DNA of 49,177 bases from CAYZWU01 sp964482235 (GTDB taxonomy: Bacteria > Planctomycetota > B15-G4 > CAYZWU01). The DNA lies in the NCBI GenBank assembly GCA_964482235.1, contig CAYZWU010000040.1:1-49177 (forward strand). Direction: 5' to 3'. The notes beneath the pieces were generated by a model. The model was not told the DNA's origin. It made no database searches and saw only the letters and a program-made list of their open reading frames with translations. Positions 31,873 to 41,157 of the stretch are shown one piece after another (the stretch's first letter is position 1; every line of letters starts with the position of its first letter). A program made the position numbers and the translations under genes.

Positions 31873-34339
31873 TATCGTCCAGCCAGGGCAGGAAGAACTC
31901 GACCAGCTTTCTCTTCACCTTGCCCCGGCCGACCTTGAGCCTCAAAGAGTTGCCCACCACCGAAAGGCTGCTCACCAGCATGGCCGCGGCGGCGATCAGC
32001 GGATCGAGCCAGCCGGAAATGGCGACGAAGACACCCACCGTGTTGTAGAGGAAGGCCCAGCCGAGGTTCTGCTTGATCGTCCGCACCGTGCGGATGGACG
32101 TGTCGATCGCCTCGCCCGCGAGTGTGAGGTCGTCGCGAAGCAGGGTGATGTCGGCCGACTCCGTGGCGATCTCCGTTCCCCCGCGAACGGCCAGGCCCAG
32201 ATCGGCCTGGGCCAGCGCCGGCGCGTCGTTGATGCCGTCGCCGATCATGGCCACCCTGGAGCCCCTATCCTGTAAGGCGCGGATCCTCTCGATCTTCTCT
32301 TCCGGCAAGGCCTCTGCATGGAACTCGTCGATGCCGGCCTGCCGCGCAATGGCCGCCGTGGTATCCGCCGAATCTCCCGAGAGCAGCATGATCGAGATCC
32401 CCATCCGCTTCAATCGTTCCACGGCGCTTATGGCAGAGGACTTCAAGGCGTCGCCCAGGATCAGGAGCCCCATCCCCTCGACGCCTTCCAGGCCGAAGAA
32501 GACCACGGTGCGGCCCTGCTCCGATTCCCTGCCCGCCCTCGCCGCCGGATCGTCCGCCAGGGAGAAGCCTCTTTCTCTCAGGAACCTCTCCGTGCCGATG
32601 CTGACCAGCCGGCCGTTCGCACGGCCCTCGATCCCCTTTCCTCCCTCGATCTGAACATTCTCGGCCTCGAGGATCTCGCCGTCCCAGGCCCTTGTCATTG
32701 TCTCGCCGATCGGATGGTTGGCGTGCCTCTCGACAGCGGCCAGAAGCCCCAGGACGCCTGGCTCGTGCCCCTCTGCTGGAAGGATGTCCAGGACCTCGAA
32801 CCTCCCTTCTGTCAAGGTGCCGGTCTTGTCGAACACCAGGGTGTCGATCTTTTCCGCCGCCTGGAGAGCGCTCCCGTCCCGCACGAGGATCCCCTTGCCG
32901 GCCGCGTACCCGACGCCTGCCGCCACGGCCAGGGGAGTGGCCATGCCGAGGGCACAGGGACAGGCGATGACCAGCACCGTGATGGCCCGGATCAGCGACG
33001 CCTCCAGACCGGCGCCCTGGCAGAGGAGAACGGAAAAAACGGCCAGCGCGAGACAGAGCACTCCCGGCACGAAGAACCGCGCCACCCGGTCCACGGTGCG
33101 CTCCAGAGGCGACTTCCTGGCCAGGGCGGTCTCCACCATCCGGATGATGCCGCTCAGCAGGGTCTCCCCCCCCACGCGCGTCGCTTCGACCTCCATCACG
33201 CCGCTGAGGTTCATGGACGAGCCGATCACCTCTTCGCCCGGACCCTTCTTCCTCGGTTTGGACTCGCCGGTCAGGAGCGACTCGTCCACGCTGGAGCGGC
33301 CCGCCGCCACGCGGCCGTCAGCCGGGATCTTCTCCCCCGGCCGGACCACGAAGGTGTCGCCGACCTGCAGGGATTCGATCGACACCAGCCTCTCGCCGTT
33401 TTCGGTCTTGAGGCGCACCTTCTTGGGGAGCATGTCGTAGAGGCGATGGATGCTCTCGGACGTCTTCTGCTTGGCCGAGACCTCGATCAGCTTTCCCAGC
33501 AGAAGAAGGGTCACCAGCGCCGCGGCCGTATCGAAGTAGAAGTGATCGAGCCCCTTGACCAGCGCATAGACGCTGTAGAGGAAGGAGGAGAAGATGCTCA
33601 GCGAAAGGAGCGTCTCCATCGTGGGCATCATGGCCTTGAGCGACAGCCACCCCTTGGAGTGGATCGGCATGCCGCACCAGAACACGGCGGGGATGGTGAG
33701 GGCGAGGAGAATCCAGGGTACCGCGGCCTTGATCTCGGGAGACAGCTCCTGGAAATAGCCGATGTAGAGGGTATAGCTGAAGAACATCACGTTCATCAGA
33801 AGGAAGAAGGAAATCCCCGTCCTGATGAGGAGGCGGTTTCGATCGCTGCGCGCCGCCGTCTGGAGCTGCGCCCTCGAAACGGTCCTGTACCCGAGGCCGT
33901 CGATCGCCTGCGCGATCTCCGCCGGGGTGATGTCCCGGGGATCGTAATGGACCCGCGCCGAGTCCGAGGCGAAGACGATGCGGGCATCCACCACGCCCTT
34001 CTTCGAGGAGAGCACCTTCTCGATGAGCCACGAGCAGGCCGAGCACCACATCCCTTCCACGTGCAGCGTGAGCTCCCTGGCATCCTTCAGCGCCTCGGCG
34101 GAGACTCGCGGTCCGTCATCGACCCGGCCCGGATTGCCGATGATCCCCATGCTGAGGCACTGCTTGTAGAGCTCCGATTCCCTGAAATCCCCCTCGATCA
34201 GACCGTTCTCCGCCAGGAGAAGGAAGACGTGCCGGCATCCCTGGCAGCAGAAGAAATATCGCTCGCCCTTCCAGTCCTCGGTGAAGGGACGCCCGGGCAG
34301 GCGAAGACCGCAGAGATCGCAATGCGTCTTGGAGGACAT
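31862..34339 (-). CDS. ccoI: CcoI/FixI-type copper-translocating P1B ATPase
   Basis: 825 aa. N-terminal cysteine cluster (Cys7, Cys10, Cys31, Cys32, Cys35: CDLCG ... FCCQGC) of the type found in FixI/CcoI, then a heavy-metal domain with GMWCSAC (Cys99, Cys102). About eight membrane helices include the ion motif CPC (460-462). Catalytic motifs are TGES, DKTGT (phosphorylated Asp504) and GDGINDAPAL. CcoI exports copper to the periplasmic side for the CuB site of cbb3 oxidase. It is the last gene of the respiratory cluster, seven nt after the 43-aa membrane peptide gene, which confirms the CcoI assignment over a general copper-resistance CopA. Confidence 0.93.
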   Translation of the reverse strand: MSSKTHCDLCGLRLPGRPFTEDWKGERYFFCCQGCRHVFLLLAENGLIEGDFRESELYKQCLSMGIIGNPGRVDDGPRVSAEALKDARELTLHVEGMWCSACSWLIEKVLSSKKGVVDARIVFASDSARVHYDPRDITPAEIAQAIDGLGYRTVSRAQLQTAARSDRNRLLIRTGISFFLLMNVMFFSYTLYIGYFQELSPEIKAAVPWILLALTIPAVFWCGMPIHSKGWLSLKAMMPTMETLLSLSIFSSFLYSVYALVKGLDHFYFDTAAALVTLLLLGKLIEVSAKQKTSESIHRLYDMLPKKVRLKTENGERLVSIESLQVGDTFVVRPGEKIPADGRVAAGRSSVDESLLTGESKPRKKGPGEEVIGSSMNLSGVMEVEATRVGGETLLSGIIRMVETALARKSPLERTVDRVARFFVPGVLCLALAVFSVLLCQGAGLEASLIRAITVLVIACPCALGMATPLAVAAGVGYAAGKGILVRDGSALQAAEKIDTLVFDKTGTLTEGRFEVLDILPAEGHEPGVLGLLAAVERHANHPIGETMTRAWDGEILEAENVQIEGGKGIEGRANGRLVSIGTERFLRERGFSLADDPAARAGRESEQGRTVVFFGLEGVEGMGLLILGDALKSSAISAVERLKRMGISIMLLSGDSADTTAAIARQAGIDEFHAEALPEEKIERIRALQDRGSRVAMIGDGINDAPALAQADLGLAVRGGTEIATESADITLLRDDLTLAGEAIDTSIRTVRTIKQNLGWAFLYNTVGVFVAISGWLDPLIAAAAMLVSSLSVVGNSLRLKVGRGKVKRKLVEFFLPWLDDTAG

Positions 34340-34345
34340 GAAGCC

Positions 34346-34477
34346 TCAATCCGTCTCGTCGATGATGACCCCGTTCTCGTATCTCACCGTTTCAACGGGA
34401 TGCATGGATGACACGATCATCACGACGATCAGGATGAAGACGAAGAGGAAAATTGTGCCGTACATGATCTTTTTCAT
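34346..34477 (-). CDS. 43-aa single-span membrane protein in the cbb3 cluster
   Basis: Starts MKKIMYGTIFLFVFILIVVM, one hydrophobic helix (about 5-23) followed by a short polar tail VETVRYENGVIIDETD. A ribosome site (GAGGTAAAG) precedes the ATG. It lies between ccoG and ccoI where many clusters have ccoH/fixH, but is far too short for CcoH and shows no similarity I can see beyond one helix. It is perhaps an accessory subunit or assembly peptide. Confidence 0.7.
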   Translation of the reverse strand: MKKIMYGTIFLFVFILIVVMIVSSMHPVETVRYENGVIIDETD

Positions 34478-34501
34478 CTTTACCTCATCAACCTGCGGCG
34501 G

Positions 34502-35800
34502 TCAATGGGACTCCGGAAAGAGCCCGTCATGATCCTCGGGCATGAAAAAAACGATCTCCTCCTCGATCCTCAGATCCTTCTCCTTCGTGCTCTGCATCGA
34601 GATGAGCAGCCGGTTCGGACCCGGATGGAGGGCTTCGCCCCTCGTCCTGAGGGACATCTTGAGCGTTCGCGACTCCCTGGAATCGAGCGGTATCGGATTG
34701 GGTTTCTCCTTGCAGAGCACCTCGAGCTCTCGCCTCCCGGTCTCCGCATCCGAGCAGCTGATGCGGAAGAGACCGTCGACGAGGCTCCTGTTCTCGACGA
34801 TCACGGTGTAGTCGTTGTAGATGAATCCGTCCTCCGCCTCCCTGAAGAGCGTGGACCGGTCGCCATGCATGCTGATGGAGAGCGGTTGCCGGGCGTTGAT
34901 CAGCGCCACGAGCCCCACGCTGAACACGACGGTGAGCCCCAGGATGATCCATCGTTTGGCATCGACGAACCCCAGCTTCTCGTACCACTTTTCCCGGGCG
35001 CCGCCCTCCCCCCAGGAGAATGCGATCAGGCCATCCTTGTCCTTGCGGGTCAGGACATGGCGGCAGGCGTCGACGCAGTCGCCGCAGTAGATGCACTCCG
35101 TCTGGTAGGGGCTGGTCCGGATGTCGATGCCCATGAGACAGCACTTCACGCAGGCCGAGCACTCGGTGCAGTCGTCCTGCCGCTCCTTGTCGTAGCGGAT
35201 GATCTGGGTCTTCGCGTCCGTCACCAGGACCTGCATCATGCCGTAGGGACAGACGCTGGTGCAGAAGCGCTCCCTCCAGAAGAGGAGGTTCACGAACATG
35301 AAGATGCCGATGCCGAGGATGAACTGCCCCTCGAGGGAGGTGAACAGGCCCTCGTCCAGCTCGGAGAGCATCCTGTAGGGATCGACGAAGTAGGAGACGA
35401 GGTTGAAGCCCACCAGGAGGGACAGCGCGGCCACGAACGGCCACACGATCGTCAGATGGGCGATCCGCCTGGAAAGACCGCTCCGCCCGGCCCTGTAGCC
35501 GATGAGACGGGCGGATTTCTTCTCGATCCAGTGGACCAGGAGGGTGAGAATCATCTGGGGACACATCCACCCGCACCAGACCCGGCCGTAGAGCATGGAG
35601 AAGAAGACGATGATCCAGAGGATCAGCATGAGCACCAGGAAAAGAAGATGGAACTCATTCACCCAGAGCACGGTGTCCAGGAAGTAGAACCGCAGCGTCG
35701 GAATGTCCAGCCTCAGGATGTTGAGGAAAGGCAGGACCAGGATCAGCAGGGTCGTGAGGACCTGGACGACGCGGCACTTGTAACGATAGGTCGCCATCAT
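34502..35800 (-). CDS. ccoG: CcoG/RdxA/FixG-type ferredoxin, cbb3 oxidase accessory protein
   Basis: 432 aa. Several membrane helices lie in the N-terminal half; an RVWCGWMCPQ motif is followed by RERFCTSVCPYGMMQ. Two 4Fe-4S motifs follow: CTECSACVKCC with MGIDI, and CIYCGDCVDACR. A C-terminal immunoglobulin-like domain is typical of FixG. CcoG is a cupric reductase that supplies Cu(I) for cbb3 assembly. The start is ATGATG at 35800/35797, overlapping the stop of the preceding one-helix gene (ATGATGA), so translation is coupled. Longer upstream frames are not real. Confidence 0.92.
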   Translation of the reverse strand: MMATYRYKCRVVQVLTTLLILVLPFLNILRLDIPTLRFYFLDTVLWVNEFHLLFLVLMLILWIIVFFSMLYGRVWCGWMCPQMILTLLVHWIEKKSARLIGYRAGRSGLSRRIAHLTIVWPFVAALSLLVGFNLVSYFVDPYRMLSELDEGLFTSLEGQFILGIGIFMFVNLLFWRERFCTSVCPYGMMQVLVTDAKTQIIRYDKERQDDCTECSACVKCCLMGIDIRTSPYQTECIYCGDCVDACRHVLTRKDKDGLIAFSWGEGGAREKWYEKLGFVDAKRWIILGLTVVFSVGLVALINARQPLSISMHGDRSTLFREAEDGFIYNDYTVIVENRSLVDGLFRISCSDAETGRRELEVLCKEKPNPIPLDSRESRTLKMSLRTRGEALHPGPNRLLISMQSTKEKDLRIEEEIVFFMPEDHDGLFPESH

Positions 35801-35994
35801 TCTCCGCTTTGATCGATCTCGCTCCGGATCTCCTGCTGCTGGATCTCGTAGTCCGATTTCCAATCCCAGTTGGCGAAGAGGTAGTAGATGCAGAAGGCCG
35901 AGATCACCAGGTAGGCGAGGATGAGGAACTTCCCGGGGCCCTTCTGGTGGTCCTGCTCGATGATCGTTTCCTTGAGTTCGTTGTCGGCAGCCAT
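35797..35994 (-). CDS. CcoQ-like / CcoP N-terminal-like one-helix protein
   Basis: 65 aa with a single helix (FLILAYLVISAFCIYYLF, about 24-40) flanked by a polar N-terminus and DWKSDYEIQQQEI. Position directly after ccoO and size fit CcoQ/FixQ. The region before the helix also resembles the membrane-anchor part of CcoP, whose dihaem part is encoded separately in this cluster. GGAGAAATA precedes ATG, and the start overlaps the ccoO stop (TAATG). Confidence 0.75.
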   Translation of the reverse strand: MAADNELKETIIEQDHQKGPGKFLILAYLVISAFCIYYLFANWDWKSDYEIQQQEIRSEIDQSGE

Positions 35995-36611
35995 TATTTC
36001 TCCTCCTCACCTCTCCTGGTCGCAAGCTTCTTCGCCTGCTCCACGCCATCTTCCCGCCAATCGAGGTTGGTGCCCAGCTTCTGGAGATAGGCCACCAGTG
36101 CGATGACATCGTCCGTGGGCTGCCCCTGGGGTGTGAAGAGCCAGGAATAGGACGGCATGATGGAGCCCGGCGAGGTGCTGCGGGGATCCCTCAGATGATT
36201 CACGTGCCACGAGTTGTCGTACTTGCCGCCGACGCGGGCCAGGTCGGTCCCGATGCGGCGGGTGCCGAGGAGGTGGGGCTTGTCATAGGCGAATTCGCCC
36301 GGCTGGGAGGGAGGAGCCTGGATGTGGGCGCGGATACCGAAGCGCTTGAACGTCTCCTCCTCGCCCATGCCGTATCGCAGGGTCTCGTACTTGAGGTTCC
36401 GGATCTGCTGCGTGTGGCAGTACCAGCAGCCCTCGCTCTCGTAGATCCTCTTTCCGGCGAGCTCGAGGTCGGTGTACGGCTTCGCGTCCTCGCCCGGTGT
36501 GTTCAGCGTGTCGTCCATCAGCGGGACGATCATGGTGAACCAGGTTCCCAGGAACATGAAGACCGCCACCAGGGCCACGAAGACAACCGCTTTCGTTTCG
36601 AGTAGATTCAC
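35994..36611 (-). CDS. ccoO: cbb3-type cytochrome c oxidase subunit II
   Basis: 205 aa. One N-terminal membrane helix (about 8-30) and one haem c site CWYCH (62-66) followed by TQQIRNLKYE, as in CcoO/FixO. An axial Met is available in PGSIMPSY. CcoO passes electrons from the CcoP haems to CcoN. It begins 17 nt after the ccoN stop. Confidence 0.94.
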   Translation of the reverse strand: MNLLETKAVVFVALVAVFMFLGTWFTMIVPLMDDTLNTPGEDAKPYTDLELAGKRIYESEGCWYCHTQQIRNLKYETLRYGMGEEETFKRFGIRAHIQAPPSQPGEFAYDKPHLLGTRRIGTDLARVGGKYDNSWHVNHLRDPRSTSPGSIMPSYSWLFTPQGQPTDDVIALVAYLQKLGTNLDWREDGVEQAKKLATRRGEEEK

Positions 36612-36628
36612 TGCAACCCTCCTCTATA

Positions 36629-37975
36629 TCACGCCGCCGCCTGCCGCAGGTCGCCTGCAGACATACGAACAGTCTTGAACACGTTGTGGGCGAAGATGAA
36701 CTGGCCCAGCACCATGGCTCCGCCCGAGAAGAGCCTCACCACGTAGTAGGGCGACATGGCCTTGACCGTATCGAGGAACGGCAGGTAGACATCCATCCAC
36801 TGCAATCCCTGGAGGAAGCCGCCGACCCAGAGGCTGATGGCGAATCCCAGGAAGCCCACGAAGGAGAGCCAGAAGTGCCATTCACCCAGCTTGTGGGAGT
36901 AGACGCTTTCCCGGCCAAGCATGCGCGGCAGGGCATAGTAGATGCCGGCAATGGCGAAGAAGGAGAAGGCGCCGAACACCGCCATGTGGGCGTGCCCCGG
37001 GATCCAGTCGGTCTTGCTCACGATCTGGTTCACGCTGCGCAGGGAGTGCATGGGGCCCTGGAAGCAGGTCAGCAGGTAGAAGACGGTGCCTGCCATGAGG
37101 AACTTGACGATGTAGTCGCCCTGGGTCCACTTCCCCCTCATGGTGCCGAAGAAGTTGGTGATCACCGTCCAGACCGGGATGAGGAGGGAGATGCTGAAGA
37201 GGATCGCCACGGTCTGGAGCCACGTGGGGATGGGGCCGAACAGGATGTGATGGGCTCCGTTCCAGATGTAGAGAAAGGCGATGGTCCAGAAGCCGATTAG
37301 CGACAGCTTGTGGCTGTAGAGCGCATTGCCCGTCGACTTGGGAATGAAGTAGTAGGCCAGGGCCACGCCCATGGGCGTGAAGATCAGACCCACGGCGTTG
37401 TGTCCGAACCACCAGTTCACGTTGGCATCGTTGACGCCGGAGTAGACGGGCAGGTTGCCCACCACCCAGAGGATGGTGGTCCAGAAGATCGTGCCCATCA
37501 TGTACCAGATGGTCACGTACATCTGGGGATTCTTCCGCTTCGCTATGGTCCCGAAGATGTTGATGGCGAAGAGAACCCACGCCACGGCCACGAGCACGTC
37601 GAGCCAAAGATCGAGCTCGAGGTATTCACGGGCCTGCGTGCTTCCCATTGCCAGCGTGACCACGGCGCCGAGAATGACCACGATCCAGATGTAGAGGGTG
37701 GCCATACCCATCTTCTCGCTGAAGAGCTTGGTCCCGCAGAGCCTGGGTATGACGTAGTAGGCCAGGCCCATGTTGGCGGCCAGGAGCCACCCGAACAGCA
37801 CGCCGTTGGTGTGGATCGGCCTGATCCTCCCGAAGCTCAAGATACCGATTCCGCCGAGGAACTCGGGGAAAACGAATTTCACCGCCAGGATCAATCCCAC
37901 CAGGATCGTGATGAGAAAGAAGATGACCGAGCTGTAGACAAACCCCCGGGCTGCCTTGTCTTCGTGCCTTGCCAT
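36629..37975 (-). CDS. ccoN: cbb3-type cytochrome c oxidase catalytic subunit I
   Basis: 448 aa, about twelve membrane helices. Haem-copper ligands are visible: His in RPIHTNGVLFG (low-spin haem b), His in WWFGHNAVG and His-His in NGAHHILFG (CuB), and the pair in PGHAHMAVFG (haem b3 and haem b). This is the proton-pumping, high-affinity oxygen reductase subunit. AAAGGAG lies 7 nt before ATG 37975; a TTG two codons upstream is less likely. Unusually, the gene comes after an entire bc-type complex in the same direction. Confidence 0.95.
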   Translation of the reverse strand: MARHEDKAARGFVYSSVIFFLITILVGLILAVKFVFPEFLGGIGILSFGRIRPIHTNGVLFGWLLAANMGLAYYVIPRLCGTKLFSEKMGMATLYIWIVVILGAVVTLAMGSTQAREYLELDLWLDVLVAVAWVLFAINIFGTIAKRKNPQMYVTIWYMMGTIFWTTILWVVGNLPVYSGVNDANVNWWFGHNAVGLIFTPMGVALAYYFIPKSTGNALYSHKLSLIGFWTIAFLYIWNGAHHILFGPIPTWLQTVAILFSISLLIPVWTVITNFFGTMRGKWTQGDYIVKFLMAGTVFYLLTCFQGPMHSLRSVNQIVSKTDWIPGHAHMAVFGAFSFFAIAGIYYALPRMLGRESVYSHKLGEWHFWLSFVGFLGFAISLWVGGFLQGLQWMDVYLPFLDTVKAMSPYYVVRLFSGGAMVLGQFIFAHNVFKTVRMSAGDLRQAAA

Positions 37976-37986
37976 GAACAACTCCT

Positions 37987-38784
37987 TTAGGTTCCTTGAA
38001 TCTGGTCGCTCTTCTCGCGTTCCTTCGTCGCTTCGGAGCGTATGAAATTGATGATCTGCCAGCGTTCCTGATCGGTGAAGACCTTGATCCAGGGCAGCAT
38101 GGAAGTTCCCGGCACTCCGTTGGTGATCGAGTCGTAGAGCCGGGCATCGGTGAGATAGTCGATGAACGGCTTCTCGCCGAAGGAGACGACCTTCACCAGG
38201 TTGCGCGGCGCCGGGACGAGGTTGGGCGCGATGAGCCCCATGCCGTCAGCCTTCGCCCCGTGGCAGCTGGCGCAGTAGTTCAGGAAGTGCCCGCGCCCCT
38301 CCCGGACCGAGTCGTCCGTGAGCGCCACGGGATTCTTCGTGTCAGCCGGGACCTCCTGGTATGCCACGGAATTGGGCAGCCCCGAGGCGTCTCCGTCAGT
38401 GAGGGAGCGGAGGTAGTTGACCACATCCCACCGCTTCTCCTCGCTGATCAGCAGCTCGAAGGGAGGCATCGACGTCCCGCGCACCCCGCCGGCCAGGGAG
38501 GAGAAGAACCGCTCGTCGGTGAGATACGTCACGAACTCGACGTTGCGTAGGTTCTGCGGCTTGGGGTCGAGGTTGAGAGCCTGGAGTCCCCGTCCGTCGG
38601 CCCGCCTGCCGTGGCAGCCGGCGCAGTACTCGAAGAAGACCTCCTTGCCCGATGCCACCGACTTCTCGGTCATCGGAATGGGATTCTTTCTCGCATCTTG
38701 CTTCCCGGATGTGGTGAAAGCCACGAGCGGGACACCCAGGACGAGGAGGACGGCGGAGAGAGACAGGATTTTCTTGATCGTCAT
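37987..38784 (-). CDS. Exported dihaem cytochrome c (CcoP-like)
   Basis: 265 aa. N-terminal signal or anchor helix (about 6-24), then two class I cytochrome c domains with CAGCH (54-58) and CASCH (170-174). Each has a later Met ligand in GTSM (PPF / LPW). The domain pair resembles the periplasmic half of CcoP, and no other ccoP is present, so it may be the electron entry subunit of the oxidase or a donor between the bc complex and cbb3. It lies 11 nt upstream of ccoN. GAGGAACTGAT precedes ATG. Confidence 0.88.
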   Translation of the reverse strand: MTIKKILSLSAVLLVLGVPLVAFTTSGKQDARKNPIPMTEKSVASGKEVFFEYCAGCHGRRADGRGLQALNLDPKPQNLRNVEFVTYLTDERFFSSLAGGVRGTSMPPFELLISEEKRWDVVNYLRSLTDGDASGLPNSVAYQEVPADTKNPVALTDDSVREGRGHFLNYCASCHGAKADGMGLIAPNLVPAPRNLVKVVSFGEKPFIDYLTDARLYDSITNGVPGTSMLPWIKVFTDQERWQIINFIRSEATKEREKSDQIQGT

Positions 38785-38793
38785 ATCAGTTCC

Positions 38794-39486
38794 TCATCGA
38801 TTACCACAGGGACAGGAGCTTTCGCCTGAGCTCAACCAAGACAGATAGGGCACATCCAGCCCCCTGAGCACCAGGATCACACCCATGAGAATGACGGCCG
38901 CCGCGGCCATCTGCTCGGCCCCCTTCCGCACCCGTGCCGAGAAGATCGTGGAGAAGCTTCCCATCAGCATCAGGGCCGGGACCATGCCGAGAGCGAAAAG
39001 CGCCATTGTGAGGGCGCCGCCCAGGACGGAGTGGGCCGTGGCCGCCTTGATCGCCATGGCATAGAGGATCCCGCAGGGAAGAAGAGGCGTGAGAAGGCCG
39101 AGGGTCAGCTTGCTGTACGTGCTCGTCGATCGAAAAAGCCCGGAGAGAAGGCCGCTGGGCCGCTTGAACCATCGCGTGAACGACTCGGGAACAGGGATCA
39201 GGCCGAGGAGAAAGATGCCGGCCACCACCATGAGGCCGCCTCCCGCGATGGAGACATACTCCCCCACCGTTTCGAGGGAGGTGAAGGCCTGGCCCGCAAG
39301 GCCGACCGCGGCTCCCAGAAGGGTGTAGGAGATGATCCTTCCCCCGTTGTAGGCGGCATGCAGGGGCCAGGCGCCCTTCGGCCCGCCCGATGACAGCGAG
39401 TAGGCCAAAACGATGGGACCGCACATGCCGATGCAGTGAAGGCTCGACAGGAGACCGGTGACGAAGATCAGCGAGTAGTCGATCAC
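38794..39486 (-). CDS. TauE/SafE (UreH/DsbD_2-like) membrane protein of cbb3 clusters
   Basis: 230 aa, about six helices. The opening LSSLHCIGMCGPIVLAYSL and the TPLLPCGILYAMAI segment, each with a conserved cysteine, are typical of the TauE/SafE-annotated proteins found in cbb3 oxidase operons, thought to help copper or thiol handling in oxidase assembly. The C-terminus CPCGN carries two more cysteines. ATGA overlap with the preceding pentahaem gene indicates translational coupling. Its exact role is inferred from position. Confidence 0.85.
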   Translation of the reverse strand: MIDYSLIFVTGLLSSLHCIGMCGPIVLAYSLSSGGPKGAWPLHAAYNGGRIISYTLLGAAVGLAGQAFTSLETVGEYVSIAGGGLMVVAGIFLLGLIPVPESFTRWFKRPSGLLSGLFRSTSTYSKLTLGLLTPLLPCGILYAMAIKAATAHSVLGGALTMALFALGMVPALMLMGSFSTIFSARVRKGAEQMAAAAVILMGVILVLRGLDVPYLSWLSSGESSCPCGNR

Positions 39487-40601
39487 TTCGCCTCCTTTGG
39501 AGCGAAGATGGCGGCATTATCCACCTTCAGTTCCTTCAGGGACTCGAGATAGACCGAGATCGCCTCGAGCTCGCTCTCCGAGTAATCCATGTCGGGCATG
39601 ATCGATCCGCCGACCAGGGACCTGGGATCCACGTGATGCCGGATCATCCATTCCTTGGTCCTCTGCAGCCCGTAGACGCTCAGGTCAGGCCCGATCTTCC
39701 CCCCCTCGCCGTTGACCATGTGGCAGGCGACGCAGGCCTTCTGCTCGAAGACCTTTCTTCCCGAGGCAACCGAGACCTCTACCTCTTCGGGCTTCCGGCT
39801 CCTCCACTCCTTGTTCGACACGAAGTGCCCCACCGGACCGCCCATGAGGTTCTCGCCCGTGAGGCTCTTCAGGTAGATGACCAGGGCTTTCACCTCGTCT
39901 TCCGTGAGCTCCATCTTCGGCATGTTGGATTCGATGCTGCTGGCCTTGGGGTCGACGAGAGATTCCCTCAGGTAGTCGAAGGACCACTTCAGGCCCACAT
40001 CGGACAGCTCCGGCCCGAGCTTGCCGTTCGAGATGTCCTGGACCTTGTGGCAGGCGTAGCAAGCCTTGGACATGAACAGATCCGCTCCCCGGCGCAGGTG
40101 CGGCGTCTCCTCGAGGTAGGGAGCCGGGTGGCACTTGGCGCAGCCGGCCTCCACGTAGTCGCCCTTCAGCCGCGGCTCCTTCCAGTGCTTGCCCTCGCCG
40201 TGCGCATCCTCGGCCGAGAGGCCGCGGCCGTTGCCGCCATGGCAGGTCGTGCACCCGAAGGTACGGTAGGGATGGGAGCCGGGGATTTCCGGATGGGTCC
40301 TGAAGGGCAGGGGAGCGTCGGCGAATCGCTGATCGTCGATACCGGCGTGGCAGGTCACGCACCGGTCCACTCGCTGGTGGCCCCACTTGTTGATGATCAG
40401 CTGTTCGATCCTGGGGATTCGTCCTGCGAGCACCTCCTTCATCTGGGGATCCGTGGCCTTGTCCACGGCCATCTCCAGATAGGTCTCCTGGTAGTGGCGC
40501 CACTCGGTGGAGTAGTTCTTGTGCAGGACAAAGGCGTTGCCGCACAGCATCACGACGGCACCGGCAACAAGGGCTATTTTCCAGAACAATGCAACGTGCA
40601 T
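39483..40601 (-). CDS. Membrane-anchored pentahaem cytochrome c of the bc-type complex
   Basis: 372 aa. One N-terminal helix (about 6-26), then five CXXCH haem sites: CVTCH (81), CTTCH (117), CAKCH (154), CYACH (181) and CVACH (290). The last two sit in class I cytochrome domains with Met candidates (MPKM, IMPDM). It directly follows the Rieske and split cytochrome b genes, so it takes the place of cytochrome c1 or f and would receive electrons from the Rieske centre. AAGGAG precedes ATG. Confidence 0.9.
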   Translation of the reverse strand: MHVALFWKIALVAGAVVMLCGNAFVLHKNYSTEWRHYQETYLEMAVDKATDPQMKEVLAGRIPRIEQLIINKWGHQRVDRCVTCHAGIDDQRFADAPLPFRTHPEIPGSHPYRTFGCTTCHGGNGRGLSAEDAHGEGKHWKEPRLKGDYVEAGCAKCHPAPYLEETPHLRRGADLFMSKACYACHKVQDISNGKLGPELSDVGLKWSFDYLRESLVDPKASSIESNMPKMELTEDEVKALVIYLKSLTGENLMGGPVGHFVSNKEWRSRKPEEVEVSVASGRKVFEQKACVACHMVNGEGGKIGPDLSVYGLQRTKEWMIRHHVDPRSLVGGSIMPDMDYSESELEAISVYLESLKELKVDNAAIFAPKEAK

Positions 40602-40617
40602 CGTATGTCCTTTCTCC

Positions 40618-41157
40618 TTAATGTTGACCGGGGATCGATTCCCAGGGGACGACGAAGTCCCAGTTGGGGCCGCGGAAGTAGGTGCCGATGACGATCAGGA
40701 TCAGCATGACGACGAGAAAGGTCATGAACAGGGTGTTTGCCATGGCCCTATCCTTCGCGAACCAGATGCCGATCCCCTTCTTCTTCCTGTCGATGAGGGG
40801 CAGGAAGAAGAGCACGGCAACGATGAGGCCGGGAATGACAACGCCGCCGATCAGCGCGGAGTAGCTCACCAGCTCCTGCAGCCCCAGGAAGTACCACGGC
40901 GCCTTGGCCGGATTGGGCGGTTGCCTGGCGTCGGCCAGCTCCTCGAGGGGAGCGTCGAAGAGGAACGCCGCCACCAGGAGCAGGCCCAGCACGACGATCA
41001 GAAGGGTCAGCTCACGGATCAGCAGATGGGGCCAGGTGAAGACCTGGTCGTCCTCGACCCTGCGCACCGCACGGGAGGTGCCATTCACCAGCTCCATGAG
41101 GCCGTACGTCTTGTCCGGATCCCTGGGAAGAACCTTGGGGGGATCAAGATCTTTCAT
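40618..41157 (-). CDS. Cytochrome b C-terminal part (subunit IV-like)
   Basis: 179 aa with three to four helices. The segment PPNPAKAPWYFLGLQELVSYS corresponds to the quinol-site loop of cytochrome b/subunit IV (PEWY loop region; here PWYF with the ELVSY tail). With the N-terminal part at 41144 it forms a split cytochrome b as in b6f-type complexes. The two genes overlap by 14 nt. Confidence 0.9.
   Translation of the reverse strand: MKDLDPPKVLPRDPDKTYGLMELVNGTSRAVRRVEDDQVFTWPHLLIRELTLLIVVLGLLLVAAFLFDAPLEELADARQPPNPAKAPWYFLGLQELVSYSALIGGVVIPGLIVAVLFFLPLIDRKKKGIGIWFAKDRAMANTLFMTFLVVMLILIVIGTYFRGPNWDFVVPWESIPGQH

Noticed and set aside
35801..36109. Upstream extension of the ccoG frame
   Set aside because: It overlaps the one-helix gene and the end of ccoO in another frame; family members begin at the Met at 35800 or 35797.
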